Below, one piece after another: positions 10,208-19,373 of a DNA stretch of 64,000 nt; positions within the stretch are counted from its first letter, which is position 1; each line of letters opens with the position of its first letter. This DNA comes from an uncultured Acidobacteriota bacterium (GTDB lineage: Bacteria > Acidobacteriota > CAIWXX01). The stretch lies in NCBI GenBank assembly GCA_903916735.1, contig CAIWXX010000096.1, positions 1-64,000 on the forward strand, read 5' to 3'. Made by a program: the position numbers and the translations under genes. A model generated the notes under the pieces. The model saw only the letters and a program-made list of their open reading frames with translations. It was not told the DNA's origin and did not search any database.

Positions 10208-10549
10208 ATGGACGTCAGAGCGATAGCCAAGTTCGTGCGGATTTCTCCTCAGAAAACCCGGCTGGTCGTGGACCTGGTCCGCGGCAAGCAGGTCGAAGAG
10301 GCGCTGGCAATTCTCAGGTTCACCAATAAGCGCGCGTCGAAGTTGATCGAGAAGGTTTTGCGGAGTGCCATTGCCAATGCTCAGCAGAAATTCCCGACCA
10401 CCGATGTGGATAACCTCTTTATCAAGAAGGTGTTCGTGAACCAGGGGCCGACTCTAAAAAGAATCCGTCCGGCGCCGATGGGCAGAGCCTATCGGGTGCT
10501 GCACCGGATGAGTCACATCACGGTCGAATTGGACGAGAGGAGCGCGTAA
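10208..10549 (+). CDS. rplV: 50S ribosomal protein L22
   Basis: A 113-residue L22 protein lining the exit tunnel. Diagnostic parts are [20 protein letters not shown], the [16 protein letters not shown] segment and the tunnel hairpin [20 protein letters not shown], the region where macrolide-resistance changes occur. The start follows GGGGGAGGAGG. Confidence 0.97.
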   Translation: MDVRAIAKFVRISPQKTRLVVDLVRGKQVEEALAILRFTNKRASKLIEKVLRSAIANAQQKFPTTDVDNLFIKKVFVNQGPTLKRIRPAPMGRAYRVLHRMSHITVELDERSA

Positions 10550-10551
10550 AG

Positions 10552-11211
10552 ATGGGCCAGAAAGTACATCCGTACGGGTTCAGGCTCGGGTACAACAAAA
10601 CCTGGCGTTCGCGATGGTTTGCGAAGAAAGAGTATGCCAATCTTCTTCACGAGGACATTCGCATGCGCCGGATGATCAAAGAGCGGTTCCAGCACGCTGG
10701 CGTATCGGATGTCGAGATCGAGCGGGGCGGGAACAACAAGGTGAGAGTTCTCATTCACACGGCGCGTCCCGGGATCGTCATCGGGAAAAAGGGGCAGGAG
10801 CTCGATAAACTCCGCGCCGACCTCCAGAAGGTTTTCCAGCGCGAAGTCGTTGTCGGGATCCACGAAGTGGACAAGCCCGAGTTGAACGCGCAGCTGATCG
10901 CCGAGAACATCGCCTTGCAGCTGAAAATGCGAGTCGCCTTTCGCCGCGCGATGAGGAAGGCAGTCGAAACGACGCATAAATTCGGAGCGCGCGGAATCAA
11001 GGTGCGCTGTTCCGGTCGTCTGAACGGAGCGGAAATCGCCCGTGCTGAATGGTATCTCCAGGGTCGGCTTCCGCTGCACACACTCAAGGCTGACATTGAT
11101 TACGGCTTCGATGAAGCATTCACAACATACGGACAGATTGGCGTAAAAGTGTGGGTCTACCGTACCGATGTGCTCAAGAGACCGTTCAAGAAGGCGGAAG
11201 TCGAGGCGTAG
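10552..11211 (+). CDS. rpsC: 30S ribosomal protein S3
   Basis: A 219-residue S3 protein at the mRNA entry channel. It starts [20 protein letters not shown], has the KH-domain GxxG loop in [18 protein letters not shown], and has the C-terminal domain with [17 protein letters not shown]. The acidic/basic C-terminal tail found in some species is short here. It starts two bases after rplV. Confidence 0.98.
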   Translation: MGQKVHPYGFRLGYNKTWRSRWFAKKEYANLLHEDIRMRRMIKERFQHAGVSDVEIERGGNNKVRVLIHTARPGIVIGKKGQELDKLRADLQKVFQREVVVGIHEVDKPELNAQLIAENIALQLKMRVAFRRAMRKAVETTHKFGARGIKVRCSGRLNGAEIARAEWYLQGRLPLHTLKADIDYGFDEAFTTYGQIGVKVWVYRTDVLKRPFKKAEVEA

Positions 11212-11236
11212 AGCCTGATCTGGGAGAAACGAAGCC

Positions 11237-11662
11237 ATGTTGATGCCGAAGAAAGTGAAGTACCGCAAGCAACAGCGCGGGCGTATGCGCGGAAAAGCGT
11301 GGCGCGGCAGTCTGGTCTCCTTCGGGGATTACGGCTTGCAGGCGCTGGAGTGCGGCTGGATGTCCGACCGCCAGATCGAAGCTGGCCGAATAGCCATGAC
11401 GCGTTTCGTGAAGCGCGGTGGGAAGATCTGGATCCGCGTCTTCCCCGACAAGCCGATCACCAAAAAACCGGCTGAAACCCGCATGGGAAAAGGCAAAGGG
11501 GCGCCGGAGGGTTGGGTGGCGGTGGTTCGTCCGGGCAAGGTCCTGTTCGAGATGGAAGGTGTCTCAGAGGAAATAGCCCGGGAAGCCATGCGGCTCGCAG
11601 GCCATAAAATATCGATGCGCACACGCTTCGTGATGCGCTTTGGCCAGGAGACCCAGAAATGA
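11237..11662 (+). CDS. rplP: 50S ribosomal protein L16
   Basis: A 141-residue L16 protein near the A and P tRNA sites. [20 protein letters not shown] is the canonical start, and [20 protein letters not shown] and [12 protein letters not shown] are the conserved core. Its stop codon overlaps the rpmC start (ATGA). Confidence 0.97.
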   Translation: MLMPKKVKYRKQQRGRMRGKAWRGSLVSFGDYGLQALECGWMSDRQIEAGRIAMTRFVKRGGKIWIRVFPDKPITKKPAETRMGKGKGAPEGWVAVVRPGKVLFEMEGVSEEIAREAMRLAGHKISMRTRFVMRFGQETQK

Positions 11663-11853
11663 AAATCCAAAAAGCTCGAGAACTGCAGGGTGACGAGATT
11701 GGCCTGAAAATTGATGAAATTCAAGCACAACTGTTCAAGCTCCGCATTCAGCAGTCGATCGGCCAGGAAACCAATCCGATGAAGGTGCGGAGCCTTCGGA
11801 AAGATATCGCCCGGTTGAAGACGGTTCGAGCCGAGCAGGCACAGAAGGAATAG
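11659..11853 (+). CDS. rpmC: 50S ribosomal protein L29
   Basis: A 64-residue L29 protein next to the tunnel exit. It is two long helices with the expected [20 protein letters not shown] and [16 protein letters not shown] pattern. It overlaps rplP by four bases and precedes rpsQ by 12. Confidence 0.94.
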   Translation: MKIQKARELQGDEIGLKIDEIQAQLFKLRIQQSIGQETNPMKVRSLRKDIARLKTVRAEQAQKE

Positions 11854-11865
11854 GAGCTGCTGACG

Positions 11866-12114
11866 ATGGGGACGAAGGCATCGAAAGTCGGAACGGTAAT
11901 TTCCAACAAGATGATGAAGACTGTGACCGTAGCCGTCGAGCGCAAAGTCCGGCACCCGCTCTATGGCAAGGTCATAAAGAAAACGAAAAAATTTCTCGCG
12001 CATGATGAGAGTCAAAGCGCGAAAGTAGGCGATGTAGTGTTGATCGAGGAAACCAAGCCGCTCAGCAAGCTGAAGCGGTGGCGTGTCCGCGAAGTGATTG
12101 TCCAGTCGAAGTAG
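11866..12114 (+). CDS. rpsQ: 30S ribosomal protein S17
   Basis: An 82-residue S17 OB-fold protein that binds 16S rRNA early in assembly. It has [39 protein letters not shown] and the [14 protein letters not shown] end typical of the family. Normal length and position. Confidence 0.97.
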   Translation: MGTKASKVGTVISNKMMKTVTVAVERKVRHPLYGKVIKKTKKFLAHDESQSAKVGDVVLIEETKPLSKLKRWRVREVIVQSK

Positions 12115-12142
12115 CGGTCCGGCCGTCACGGGAGAATAAGTC

Positions 12143-12511
12143 ATGATTCAGATGAGAACGATCCTGGAGGTAGCCGATAACTCCGGGGCCAAAAAGATCA
12201 GTTGCATTCTGCCAATCGGGGGGAGCGTCGGCCATATCGCCTCCCTCGGCGACATCATCACGGCGAACGTGCGCGAAGCCGCTCCAGACAGCGAGATTAA
12301 AAAGGGCAAGGTTGTCAAGGCGGTCATCGTGAGAACACGTAAAGAAGTACGCCGCCGCGATGGATCTTACATCCGTTTCGACCAGAACGCTGCGGTGCTC
12401 ATCAATGAGCAGAAGGAGCCGATCGGCAACCGCGTGTTTGGACCGGTCGCACGGGAATTGCGCGAGCGCAAGTTCATGAAGATCATCTCGCTCGCCCCGG
12501 AAGTTCTCTAG
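12143..12511 (+). CDS. rplN: 50S ribosomal protein L14
   Basis: A 122-residue L14 protein at the subunit interface. It starts [20 protein letters not shown] and contains [20 protein letters not shown] and [20 protein letters not shown]. Its length matches the family exactly. Confidence 0.98.
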   Translation: MIQMRTILEVADNSGAKKISCILPIGGSVGHIASLGDIITANVREAAPDSEIKKGKVVKAVIVRTRKEVRRRDGSYIRFDQNAAVLINEQKEPIGNRVFGPVARELRERKFMKIISLAPEVL

Positions 12512-12529
12512 GAGCAAGGAAGGGCACTC

Positions 12530-12859
12530 ATGGGCTCGATATTCGAGATCAGAAGGAATGACACGGTTCAGGTGATTACCGGTCGCGATAAGAGCAAGCA
12601 GGGCAAGGTGCTGAAGTTGCTGACGGCGCGAGATCGAGTCGTTGTAGAAGGCATCAACATGGTAAAACGCTCACAACGCCCCAATCCCTCGCGCAACATC
12701 AAGGGGGGGATCCTCGAGAAGGAGTCGCCGATCCATATCAGCAACATCATGCTGGTGTGCCCGGAATGTCAGAAGATTACCCGCATCGGCCACAGGATCC
12801 TTGACGACGGCACTCGGCAGCGTATCTGCCGTCGTTGCCATTCAACTCTGGAGAAGTAG
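12530..12859 (+). CDS. rplX: 50S ribosomal protein L24
   Basis: A 109-residue L24 assembly-initiator protein with a KOW motif (VQVITGRDKSKQGKVLKLL) and VEGINMVKRSQRPNPSRNIK. The C-terminal part carries CPECQ and CRRCH pairs, a zinc-ribbon-like knuckle present in many bacterial L24 proteins. Confidence 0.97.
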   Translation: MGSIFEIRRNDTVQVITGRDKSKQGKVLKLLTARDRVVVEGINMVKRSQRPNPSRNIKGGILEKESPIHISNIMLVCPECQKITRIGHRILDDGTRQRICRRCHSTLEK

Positions 12860-12862
12860 CAC

Positions 12863-13408
12863 ATGGCTGTACCGAGGCTGAAAGAAAAGTACTACAAAGA
12901 GATCCGCCCCGCTCTGATGAGTGAGCTCGGGATCACAAACGTCCTCGCCGCGCCACGCCTGGAAAAAATCGTCGTGAACATGGGAGTTGGAGAGGCGACG
13001 CAAAACATCAAGATCATGGACAGTGCCGTCGACGAACTCGGTCGCATCACCGGACAAAAGGCCGTCATCAGGCGCGCTCGAAAATCGATCGCCGCTTTTA
13101 AATTGCGGACAGGCATGCCGGTTGGGGCCACTGTCACCCTTCGGGGCGATCGTATGTACGAGTTCTATGATCGGCTCGTGAGCATCGCGCTGCCGCGCGT
13201 ACGCGATTTCAGGGGCCTTCCAACGACGAGCTTCGATGGACGGGGAAACTACTCGGTTGGATTGCGCGACCAGTTGATCTTCCCTGAGATCGATTATTCC
13301 AAAGTGGAAAAAACACGCGGCATGAACGTTACCATCTGTACGACGGCCGGTGACAATTCACGCGCGATAATGCTTCTGCGCGCACTCGGCCTGCCGTTCA
13401 AGAAGTAG
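12863..13408 (+). CDS. rplE: 50S ribosomal protein L5
   Basis: A 181-residue L5 protein that binds 5S rRNA and contacts the P-site tRNA. It shows [20 protein letters not shown], the [20 protein letters not shown] core and the [20 protein letters not shown] stretch. Canonical length and order. Confidence 0.98.
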   Translation: MAVPRLKEKYYKEIRPALMSELGITNVLAAPRLEKIVVNMGVGEATQNIKIMDSAVDELGRITGQKAVIRRARKSIAAFKLRTGMPVGATVTLRGDRMYEFYDRLVSIALPRVRDFRGLPTTSFDGRGNYSVGLRDQLIFPEIDYSKVEKTRGMNVTICTTAGDNSRAIMLLRALGLPFKK

Positions 13409-13426
13409 AGAGCAAGGAGAACGCGA

Positions 13427-13612
13427 GTGGCCACGAATGCAATGATCGCCAAAGCGAAAAGGAAACCCAAGTTTTCAACCCGCAAATACAACCGCTGCCG
13501 CATCTGCGGAAGGCCGCGCGGCTTCCTGGGCAAGTTTGCGATGTGTCGCATCTGCTTCCGCAATCACGCCCTGCGCGGGGAAGTCCCAGGCGTCGTCAAG
13601 GCGAGCTGGTAG
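13427..13612 (+). CDS. rpsN: 30S ribosomal protein S14, zinc-binding (type Z)
   Basis: A 61-residue S14 of the short zinc-binding kind. The two cysteine pairs ([11 protein letters not shown] and [10 protein letters not shown]) mark the C+ form. The start is GTG at 13427 after AAGGAG. The presence of the C+ form implies zinc use for the ribosome. I see no zinc-free paralogue in the window. Confidence 0.96.
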   Translation: MATNAMIAKAKRKPKFSTRKYNRCRICGRPRGFLGKFAMCRICFRNHALRGEVPGVVKASW

Positions 13613-13621
13613 GAGGACACC

Positions 13622-14020
13622 GTGAAAGTGACAGATCCCATCGCCGATATGCTCACCCGGATCCGGAACGGACTCGATATCCGCCATCCTGCGGTGTCGA
13701 TGCCCTCGTCTCGTCTGAAGCTGCAAGTCGCCCGGATCTTGAAGGAAGAAGGATACATTGAGAACTTCCTTGCCAGCGAGGAAGGTCCGCAGGGAACACT
13801 CAAGATCATTCTCAAGTACACATCCGGAAACGAACCCGTCATTCAGGGAATCGTCCGCTATTCCAAACCCGGCCGCCGCCAATACTGCAATAGGAGCGAT
13901 ATTCCGCAGGTATTGAGCGGGTTGGGAACCGCCATCATCTCGACCTCCAAGGGCGTCATGACAGGCAGGGAAGCGATTGCGACCGGAGTCGGTGGAGAGG
14001 TTCTCTGCACGATCTGGTAA
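13622..14020 (+). CDS. rpsH: 30S ribosomal protein S8
   Basis: A 132-residue S8 protein, a primary 16S rRNA binder and, in model bacteria, the repressor of the spc operon. It has DPIADMLTRIRNGLDIRHPA, the YSKPGRRQYCNRSDIPQVLS region and a C-terminal GGEVLCTIW. The start is GTG at 13622 behind AGGAGG. Confidence 0.97.
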   Translation: MKVTDPIADMLTRIRNGLDIRHPAVSMPSSRLKLQVARILKEEGYIENFLASEEGPQGTLKIILKYTSGNEPVIQGIVRYSKPGRRQYCNRSDIPQVLSGLGTAIISTSKGVMTGREAIATGVGGEVLCTIW

Positions 14021-14050
14021 GTGGAAGGGGAACGAAGGGAGAGACGACCG

Positions 14051-14593
14051 ATGAGCAGAATAGGACGCAAGCCGATTGTTGTGCCGAATAGCGTCAAGGT
14101 TCAAATAGGCGACGGCGAATTACAGGTCCAGGGACCCAAGGGAAGGACCAGCTGCCTTATCCCGCCTGATATTACATTCAGTCTCGATGGAAATAGCCTG
14201 GTCGCGAAGCCGGCGAAAGATGACAAATCTTTATCGCCGATGCATGGACTCGCACGGAGCCTGGCCGCCAACGCGGTGAATGGCGTTGTCAACGGCTATA
14301 TGAAAAACCTTGAAATTGTCGGTGTCGGGTTCAAAGCGCAGAAGAAGGGTCGAACCGTTGTGTTCAACCTCGGTTATTCGCATCCCATCGAATATCCGTT
14401 GCCTGAAGGGATCGATATTGCGATTGATGAGAAGCTCACCAAGTTGAGTGTCACCGGAGTCGATAAGCAACTCGTCGGCCAAGTCGCCGCGAATATCCGT
14501 CGCATGCGATCACCTGATCCATATAAAAATAAGGGTGTTCGCTTCGCCGGCGAAGTGCTCAAGAAGAAAGCTGGGAAAACCGGAGCGAAATAG
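14051..14593 (+). CDS. rplF: 50S ribosomal protein L6
   Basis: A 180-residue L6 protein near the factor-binding site. The ATG at 14051 gives the canonical MSRIGRKPIVVPNSVKV start. A GTG 30 bases upstream would add a charged leader and is less likely. The C-terminal RRMRSPDPYKNKGVRFAGE is diagnostic. It is the last ribosomal gene: rplR, rpsE, rpmD, rplO and secY, which normally follow, are absent from the window. Confidence 0.97.
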   Translation: MSRIGRKPIVVPNSVKVQIGDGELQVQGPKGRTSCLIPPDITFSLDGNSLVAKPAKDDKSLSPMHGLARSLAANAVNGVVNGYMKNLEIVGVGFKAQKKGRTVVFNLGYSHPIEYPLPEGIDIAIDEKLTKLSVTGVDKQLVGQVAANIRRMRSPDPYKNKGVRFAGEVLKKKAGKTGAK

Positions 14594-14596
14594 GCG

Positions 14597-14614
14597 CTGC
14601 GGAATCTTCCGCAG
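14597..14614 (+). terminator. Hairpin after rplF
   Basis: CTGCGGA and TCCGCAG pair perfectly (7 bp) around a four-base loop, starting three bases after the rplF stop. No T-run follows, so it may be a 3' stabilising hairpin or a non-canonical terminator. It marks the point where the ribosomal operon ends. Confidence 0.45.
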
Positions 14615-14777
14615 AGTGAGCCTTGATAGAGGAGCGTCGAACTCGCTCGTTATGCTCTTCATTGTGCGACTGGGTGAGGGGCTCTGGTGTGCGGAGTTTC
14701 CAGGATCTTGCCGAGCCTGAACATAAGTCGCGATGTTCTCTGATGATAGAGTTCTTAACCGGTTTTCGATCGCATCG

Positions 14778-15344
14778 TCAGTAGATCAAAGGCACCAGCC
14801 GTTTCGTCTTCTTACAATATTGATAATACCGATCACCGAAGTGATCAATCAGCGCCCTTTCTTCAACACGAATTCGATAGAGAAATGCCAGGAGAATAGG
14901 TCCGAAAATCACGATGATTGTCATCCAATTCGAAAAGGCCACCCCCAACCCTAAGAATGAGAGTGCGCTGCCGCTGTAAGCCGGATGCCGGATGAATTTA
15001 TAGATTCCAGATTGGATCAGCTCGTGATCTTTGTTGATCGCAACATCAACTGTGAAATATTTCTTGAGCGTGATAATGGCGATCCATCTGATGATGAGGC
15101 CGGCGATGATGAGAGATATGCCAGTGAGTGAGATGATAAAAGTCGCCATCGAAATATGACCAATGCGGGAAACCCCAATCACATTACCGACGGTCACACA
15201 AACGATGATCGTGACCCACAAAACGCGCAACGAGTGCTTGTCAAGTTTTGAATCGGAGGCGCGCGAATGCATCAATCGAGTGAGGACGATTTCTGACGCG
15301 ACCCAGATCGCTGAGATGATGAGGAAGTTAATGCTTAGATTCAT
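14778..15344 (-). CDS. Isoprenylcysteine methyltransferase-like integral membrane protein
   Basis: A 188-residue polytopic protein (about five membrane helices). The C-terminal motif is that of the ICMT/PEMT family: LIQSGIYKFIRHPAYSGSAL, then VEERALIDHFGDRYYQYCKK. In this family the RHPxY and EE motifs bind S-adenosylmethionine and substrate. Bacterial members methylate lipids or other small hydrophobic targets, and the real substrate here is unknown. I chose the start MNLSINFL at 15344. A frame 29 residues longer exists but adds a poorly plausible leader. It is oriented against rplF and stands alone. Confidence 0.8.
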   Translation of the reverse strand: MNLSINFLIISAIWVASEIVLTRLMHSRASDSKLDKHSLRVLWVTIIVCVTVGNVIGVSRIGHISMATFIISLTGISLIIAGLIIRWIAIITLKKYFTVDVAINKDHELIQSGIYKFIRHPAYSGSALSFLGLGVAFSNWMTIIVIFGPILLAFLYRIRVEERALIDHFGDRYYQYCKKTKRLVPLIY

Positions 15345-15634
15345 ATTGCGATGCTTCAACAATACAACTATTTGCAGAATCAGAGAACAGTCATTGTGGG
15401 GTGATTGCGATATTTTTGCAGAATCGTCCATGACGGTCGAACTCTCGCTGAGCTCCTGGAGTTCGCGATTTTTTAAGGCAGGGAGAGCGGGTCGATCAAG
15501 TTGGCCGAATGATTTCAGTTACATTCATTCATGAGGGAACGCTTAGGACTGACAAATGAGGAACGATCGCCGCATTCACGCCATTTTTTTAATTCTGCAA
15601 TTGCTGCATAGGGTTGGAAACACATCATGATACA

Positions 15635-16717
15635 ATGGGCTCCATGGCGGCGCCGAATAGATTGCGATATTTGGACCTGCTGCGAGGGTGGGCCGTGCTT
15701 TTCATGTTTGAAACCCACGCTTACAATGCATGGTGCAATCCTGATGCGAAGCTGACGGCTTATTACCGTCACACTCGTCTCCTGGGCGGTCTCGCTGCGC
15801 CCCTCTTCCTCTTTCTCGCAGGGATGTCGTTTGTCCTCATGGAGAATTCTCTTCGTCGGAAAGGTGCGTCGCCAAAGACAATCCGGCAGACCCTCATTCG
15901 CCGCGGTTTCTGGATTCTCATTGCGGCGTTCCTATTCCGAATCCAATCCTTTCTCTTCCAATGGAACCTCGCGAAGGTAGACGCCGTTCTTAGGGTGGAT
16001 ATCCTCAATTGCATCGGCCTTTCACTTCTGCTCATTTCGGCAGTGTTGATAGTCATCCCTGAGCATTGGCGGTTTGTATCTCTGGGGGCAATCGCTGCTG
16101 TTTTCAGCATGGTGACACCGCCGCTTTATGAAATCGATTTCCGATCCTTCCTGCCTACGATTGTGGCAAACTATATCAATGGGCATGGTCCGGCGGCTCT
16201 CTTTCCAATTTTTCCGTGGTTTGCCTTCGCACTAGCAGGAGCCGCAGTCGCCGTGCTTCTTTTGCGAAACCGGAGTGATGCTGCAACGGAAAACCGTTTT
16301 ATTCAGTACATCGGACTTTTTTCGGTTTGTCTTTTTATCATTTCCGTTCTGATCACTCGATCGCCTTTTCAGTTCTATCGCCATCAGGACTTTTGGCTGA
16401 CAAGCCCGGAGTGGGTCCTGATGCGACTCTGTGCCGTCGGCGTATTAATGCTCTTCTGCTATTATTGGCGACGGTTCTTCTCGATGACTAAATTCAGTTT
16501 GGTCGAACAGCTCGGTAAGCATTCCCTACTCATGTACTGGGTCCATGTAGAAATCGTCTACGGGGTAGTATCTCATCCGATTAAGGGGCGACTCGGCGTC
16601 TGGCCGGCTTCCTTCGGCTTGTTGCTTCTCACAGTCGCGATGCTGGCTCTATCCTTTGTTCCGGGAAAGTATAGAGAGTGGAAAAAGAATCGACAATCTG
16701 CCGTTGCCGTTGGCTGA
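15635..16717 (+). CDS. DUF1624 / heparan-alpha-glucosaminide acetyltransferase-like membrane protein
   Basis: About 360 residues with roughly ten membrane helices. The N-terminal RLRYLDLLRGWAVLFMFETH matches the family start, where an arginine/aspartate pair and a histidine (FETHAYNAW) are conserved. Members transfer acyl groups across the membrane to glycans, but the substrate here is not predictable. The ATG at 15635 is chosen. A TTG at 15614 and an ATG at 15644 are alternatives, and no clear ribosome-binding site decides. A basic tail (KYREWKKNRQ) ends the protein. Confidence 0.75.
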   Translation: MGSMAAPNRLRYLDLLRGWAVLFMFETHAYNAWCNPDAKLTAYYRHTRLLGGLAAPLFLFLAGMSFVLMENSLRRKGASPKTIRQTLIRRGFWILIAAFLFRIQSFLFQWNLAKVDAVLRVDILNCIGLSLLLISAVLIVIPEHWRFVSLGAIAAVFSMVTPPLYEIDFRSFLPTIVANYINGHGPAALFPIFPWFAFALAGAAVAVLLLRNRSDAATENRFIQYIGLFSVCLFIISVLITRSPFQFYRHQDFWLTSPEWVLMRLCAVGVLMLFCYYWRRFFSMTKFSLVEQLGKHSLLMYWVHVEIVYGVVSHPIKGRLGVWPASFGLLLLTVAMLALSFVPGKYREWKKNRQSAVAVG

Positions 16718-16804
16718 GGGTTTTTGAGATTCCAAACCAATGAGACCCCACCGTATGGCAAAGAAACGGAACGGACCGAGCGATATGGCTCGATGATCGT
16801 GGCC

Positions 16805-17794
16805 TTACCTGAGTTGATTATATCGGCTTGTAGCGTTTCGTCCGTTGTTCTTTACCCAGAGGAGAGCACGATCGGCGTTTTCGACCAGTTCCTTTGAAAG
16901 CGATGAGATGCCTTCACCGGAATTTGTCACTTCCTGATTGGGGTTGACATCATCAGGGTAGGAGCTGACTCCGATACTGATTGTGACCTTGATCTGGATA
17001 TTGTTGACGATGAAATCCATCTCTTCGATGATTTGGCGTAGTCTTTCGGCAATCCGGACTGCGCCGTGCACATCAGTTTCGGGGAGAATGACAACAAATT
17101 CTTCGCCTCCCCATCGCGCCGCAATGTCCTGTTGTCGGCATGTATCGCGAAGAATGCCGGCGAATTTTTGGAGCACCACGTCACCGGCAAGGTGACCGTA
17201 TTCGTCGTTCAAGTTTTTGAAGCGATCCAGATCGATCATCAAAAGAGAAAGCAGACGCATGTTCCGATTAGCGATGGAAAGCTGACGCTTGAGAGTTTCT
17301 TCGAAATAGTTCTTGTTGAAAAGCTGCGTGAGGCCGTCCTTTGTAGCCATATCGTAAAGGCGCTGATGGTACCTCACTTCGCCTTCATCGCGAGCCTGGA
17401 TCTTGAGGATGGTTTCGCCGAGCCGCACCTTATCCCCCTGGCGCAGGATAGCGCGTGAGACTTCTGCGTTATTGACGAAAGTACCGTTGGTGGAACCGAG
17501 GTCCAGCAGTTCCACCATGAAGAACCCTTCTTCATTGGGAGCTGCAAGAATCGTGAGTTTCGCGTGTCGGCGGCTAACTCGCGCATCATTGAGTTGGATA
17601 TCCGATTCTTCGCTTCGGCCGATGACGGTGACATCTTTGTTCATCCGGTGTTCTCGCCCGAAATCAATATCCGCGCCGGCAATGATGGTCAGGAAAAGGT
17701 TATCGCGTCCCGGAAACAAATCTTCCCGCCTCAACCAGACAGTCGGTCTTGTCTGATCAACTTCCAGCGGTTCCGGCAATGAGGATTTATCCAT
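16805..17794 (-). CDS. Diguanylate cyclase with N-terminal FHA domain
   Basis: A 329-residue soluble protein. An FHA phosphopeptide-binding domain spans about residues 55-132 (GRS at 59, SRRH at 74, STNGT at 101). A GGDEF domain follows (about 150-325) with active-site GGEEF at 229-233. An RxxD inhibitory site (RQQD, 220-223) lies exactly five residues before GGEEF, so product inhibition by cyclic di-GMP is expected. Activity would thus respond to a threonine-phosphorylated partner. No kinase or c-di-GMP receptor is adjacent. It has its own strong promoter and reads away from the BMC operon end. Confidence 0.93.
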   Translation of the reverse strand: MDKSSLPEPLEVDQTRPTVWLRREDLFPGRDNLFLTIIAGADIDFGREHRMNKDVTVIGRSEESDIQLNDARVSRRHAKLTILAAPNEEGFFMVELLDLGSTNGTFVNNAEVSRAILRQGDKVRLGETILKIQARDEGEVRYHQRLYDMATKDGLTQLFNKNYFEETLKRQLSIANRNMRLLSLLMIDLDRFKNLNDEYGHLAGDVVLQKFAGILRDTCRQQDIAARWGGEEFVVILPETDVHGAVRIAERLRQIIEEMDFIVNNIQIKVTISIGVSSYPDDVNPNQEVTNSGEGISSLSKELVENADRALLWVKNNGRNATSRYNQLR

Positions 17795-17815
17795 TATTCA
17801 ATTAGTCTTCACATT

Positions 17816-17845
17816 ATTATAGAAATGACCTGTAAATACTGTCAA
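17816..17845 (-). promoter_or_regulatory. Promoter of the FHA-GGDEF gene
   Basis: On the minus strand TTGACA (17845-17840) and a perfect TATAAT (17821-17816) lie 18 bases apart, about 21 bases before the start codon. This is one of the best consensus matches in the window. Confidence 0.8.
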
Positions 17846-18038
17846 ATGATGAGAGCGGGTGGCTTTTGACGTCATGCCTTTTTCTACCTGCGGGCGGCTG
17901 TAAAGACAGCGAAAAATCAAGGATCGGAAGGAAATCGGGATCAGCAAAAGAGGATATGATTGTCAAGCCTTTGCTGTCGCCACTTAAGAGGAGCGGATGA
18001 AACTTATGGGACTGCTTTGTTAGCTCACTTATTAACAG

Positions 18039-18061
18039 CATCATCGATGAGACTGATGATG
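18039..18061 (-). terminator. Weak hairpin after the last BMC-P gene
   Basis: CATCATC and GATGATG pair (7 bp) around a nine-base loop, starting five bases past the stop of the third pentamer gene. There is no T-run. It could end the BMC transcript, but support is weak. Confidence 0.3.
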
Positions 18062-18065
18062 ACTG

Positions 18066-18344
18066 TCAGGCCCCATCGAAGAGGTTGATATGGTCGATGA
18101 TTCCGACAACGGCGCAATCGACGGGACTGAGATCCTTCCCGAGCAAGAGCTGAGCGGCGCGCCCTTCCTGCACCAGAAGCACTCGGTCTCCAACCCCCGC
18201 ATCAATCATATCAATGGCCATGACGGGTTCTCCGCGTTGAGCGCTGGCAAGATCCAATGGTTGAACCATGAGTAATTTCGCACCGATCAGCTTCGAGTTT
18301 TTCTGCGATGCGACGATCGTACCTGTGACCATTCCGATTATCAC
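18066..18344 (-). CDS. BMC pentamer (BMC-P, EutN/CcmL family) shell protein, copy 3
   Basis: 92 residues, a full EutN/CcmL domain that forms the pentameric vertices of a microcompartment. Family features are the start MIIGMVTGTIVASQKNSKLI, the VDxxxAGxG-type turn (AIDMIDAGVGDRVLLV) and the C-terminal VVGIIDHINL. It overlaps the previous pentamer gene by four bases. It differs clearly in sequence from the other two copies, so these are old paralogues and not a recent duplication. Confidence 0.95.
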   Translation of the reverse strand: MIIGMVTGTIVASQKNSKLIGAKLLMVQPLDLASAQRGEPVMAIDMIDAGVGDRVLLVQEGRAAQLLLGKDLSPVDCAVVGIIDHINLFDGA

Positions 18345-18622
18345 TGCTTTTTCTCTTCCGGCCAGAAAACAGAGTCGATGATCCCGATAACCCCAAGATC
18401 GGTCGGCACTTCTGTCGGGAGGAAAGGAAAGGCGGCTTCCTTTCCGCGCACGAGGATCACCTCTTCATCGTACCCCGAGCCGATGGAATCAACGGCGATG
18501 AGTGCACGGCCTTTGAAGGAGCCGTCTTTGCCGATCGGTTGTACGATGAGGAGTTTTTTTCCTTCGAGGCCACGGTCTTTCTGAGTCGCATATAGATTCC
18601 CGATGACTTTGCCTCGAATCAT
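18341..18622 (-). CDS. BMC pentamer (BMC-P, EutN/CcmL family) shell protein, copy 2
   Basis: 93 residues. It has GKVIGNLYATQKDRGLEGKK, AVDSIGSGYDEEVILVRG in the pore-loop position, and GVIGIIDSVFW, then a charged tail (PEEKKQ). The GSGYDE turn replaces the AGxGE found in the other copies, so the pore of this pentamer may differ. ATGA overlaps join it to both neighbours. Confidence 0.95.
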   Translation of the reverse strand: MIRGKVIGNLYATQKDRGLEGKKLLIVQPIGKDGSFKGRALIAVDSIGSGYDEEVILVRGKEAAFPFLPTEVPTDLGVIGIIDSVFWPEEKKQ

Positions 18623-18912
18623 TTCTTTTTCCCATACCCGGAATCAGGTCGCAGTGTGATCGAGTCGATGATTCCGACAATGGCCGCATCAACCGGGCAA
18701 TCCTTCAGCCCGGCCGCCATGCGTGCTGAACTTCCCGTCACGATGAGAACATTTTCACCGGCACCAGCGTCGACGGTGTCCACCGCGATTGTGAAACCGC
18801 TTTCATCGGTTTCAAGAGGGTCAATGTGTCTGATGACGAGAAGCTTGAAATTCCGAAGCTTTTCGTCCTTTCGCGTTGCGACGACTGTCCCAATGACGCG
18901 GCCGAGTATCAA
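18619..18912 (-). CDS. BMC pentamer (BMC-P, EutN/CcmL family) shell protein, copy 1
   Basis: 97 residues, with GRVIGTVVATRKDEKLRNFK, AVDTVDAGAGENVLIVTGSS and AIVGIIDSITL, then a Lys-rich end (GYGKKK). The start is TTG at 18912 behind an AAGGATAGG site, which is consistent with low vertex stoichiometry, since pentamers are needed in far smaller numbers than hexamers. A 137-base gap separates it from the BMC-H gene, the only real gap in the operon. Confidence 0.95.
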   Translation of the reverse strand: MILGRVIGTVVATRKDEKLRNFKLLVIRHIDPLETDESGFTIAVDTVDAGAGENVLIVTGSSARMAAGLKDCPVDAAIVGIIDSITLRPDSGYGKKK

Positions 18913-19049
18913 GTGCCTATCCTTGTCTTAATCATTCGTCTTTGTAATGCAGGGGAGCCGGAATGCCAAGGCGATTGTGCGAGGTTTGCTGCACATCGGC
19001 TTCTGCCATGATCTCATTATCAATGCATTTCTCCGCGGCATCCTTGCGA

Positions 19050-19352
19050 CTAGGTCATTTCTGTGACGTTCTTGCCGTACATCTTGCCGATCGGCAATGT
19101 ATCTTCAAGGTTGATGTGAGGTCGTGGAATCACATGCACTGATACGAGTTCACCAACTTTCCGAGCGGCAGCGGCACCGGCATCAGTTGACGCCTTTACG
19201 GCTGCCACATCGCCTCGAACAATGGCTGTCACATAGCCGGCGCCGATTTTTTCGTAGCCGATGAGCACAACGTTGGCAGCTTTGACCATTGCATCGGCGG
19301 CTTCGATCATGGCGACCAGGCCCTTGGTTTCGATCATCCCCAATGCTTCCAT
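19050..19352 (-). CDS. BMC hexamer (BMC-H) shell protein
   Basis: 100 residues, a single Pfam-type BMC domain. It starts [20 protein letters not shown], has the pore-loop motif [15 protein letters not shown] and ends [18 protein letters not shown], close to PVM-type and Eut/Pdu hexamers. Hexamers tile the shell facets and their central pore passes small metabolites. It follows the aldolase gene and has a strong AGGGAGGA site, in keeping with high expression. It is the only hexamer gene in the window, so this shell would have one facet protein unless more are encoded elsewhere. Confidence 0.96.
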   Translation of the reverse strand: MEALGMIETKGLVAMIEAADAMVKAANVVLIGYEKIGAGYVTAIVRGDVAAVKASTDAGAAAARKVGELVSVHVIPRPHINLEDTLPIGKMYGKNVTEMT

Positions 19353-19373
19353 CGATTATCCTCCCTGGATGCT

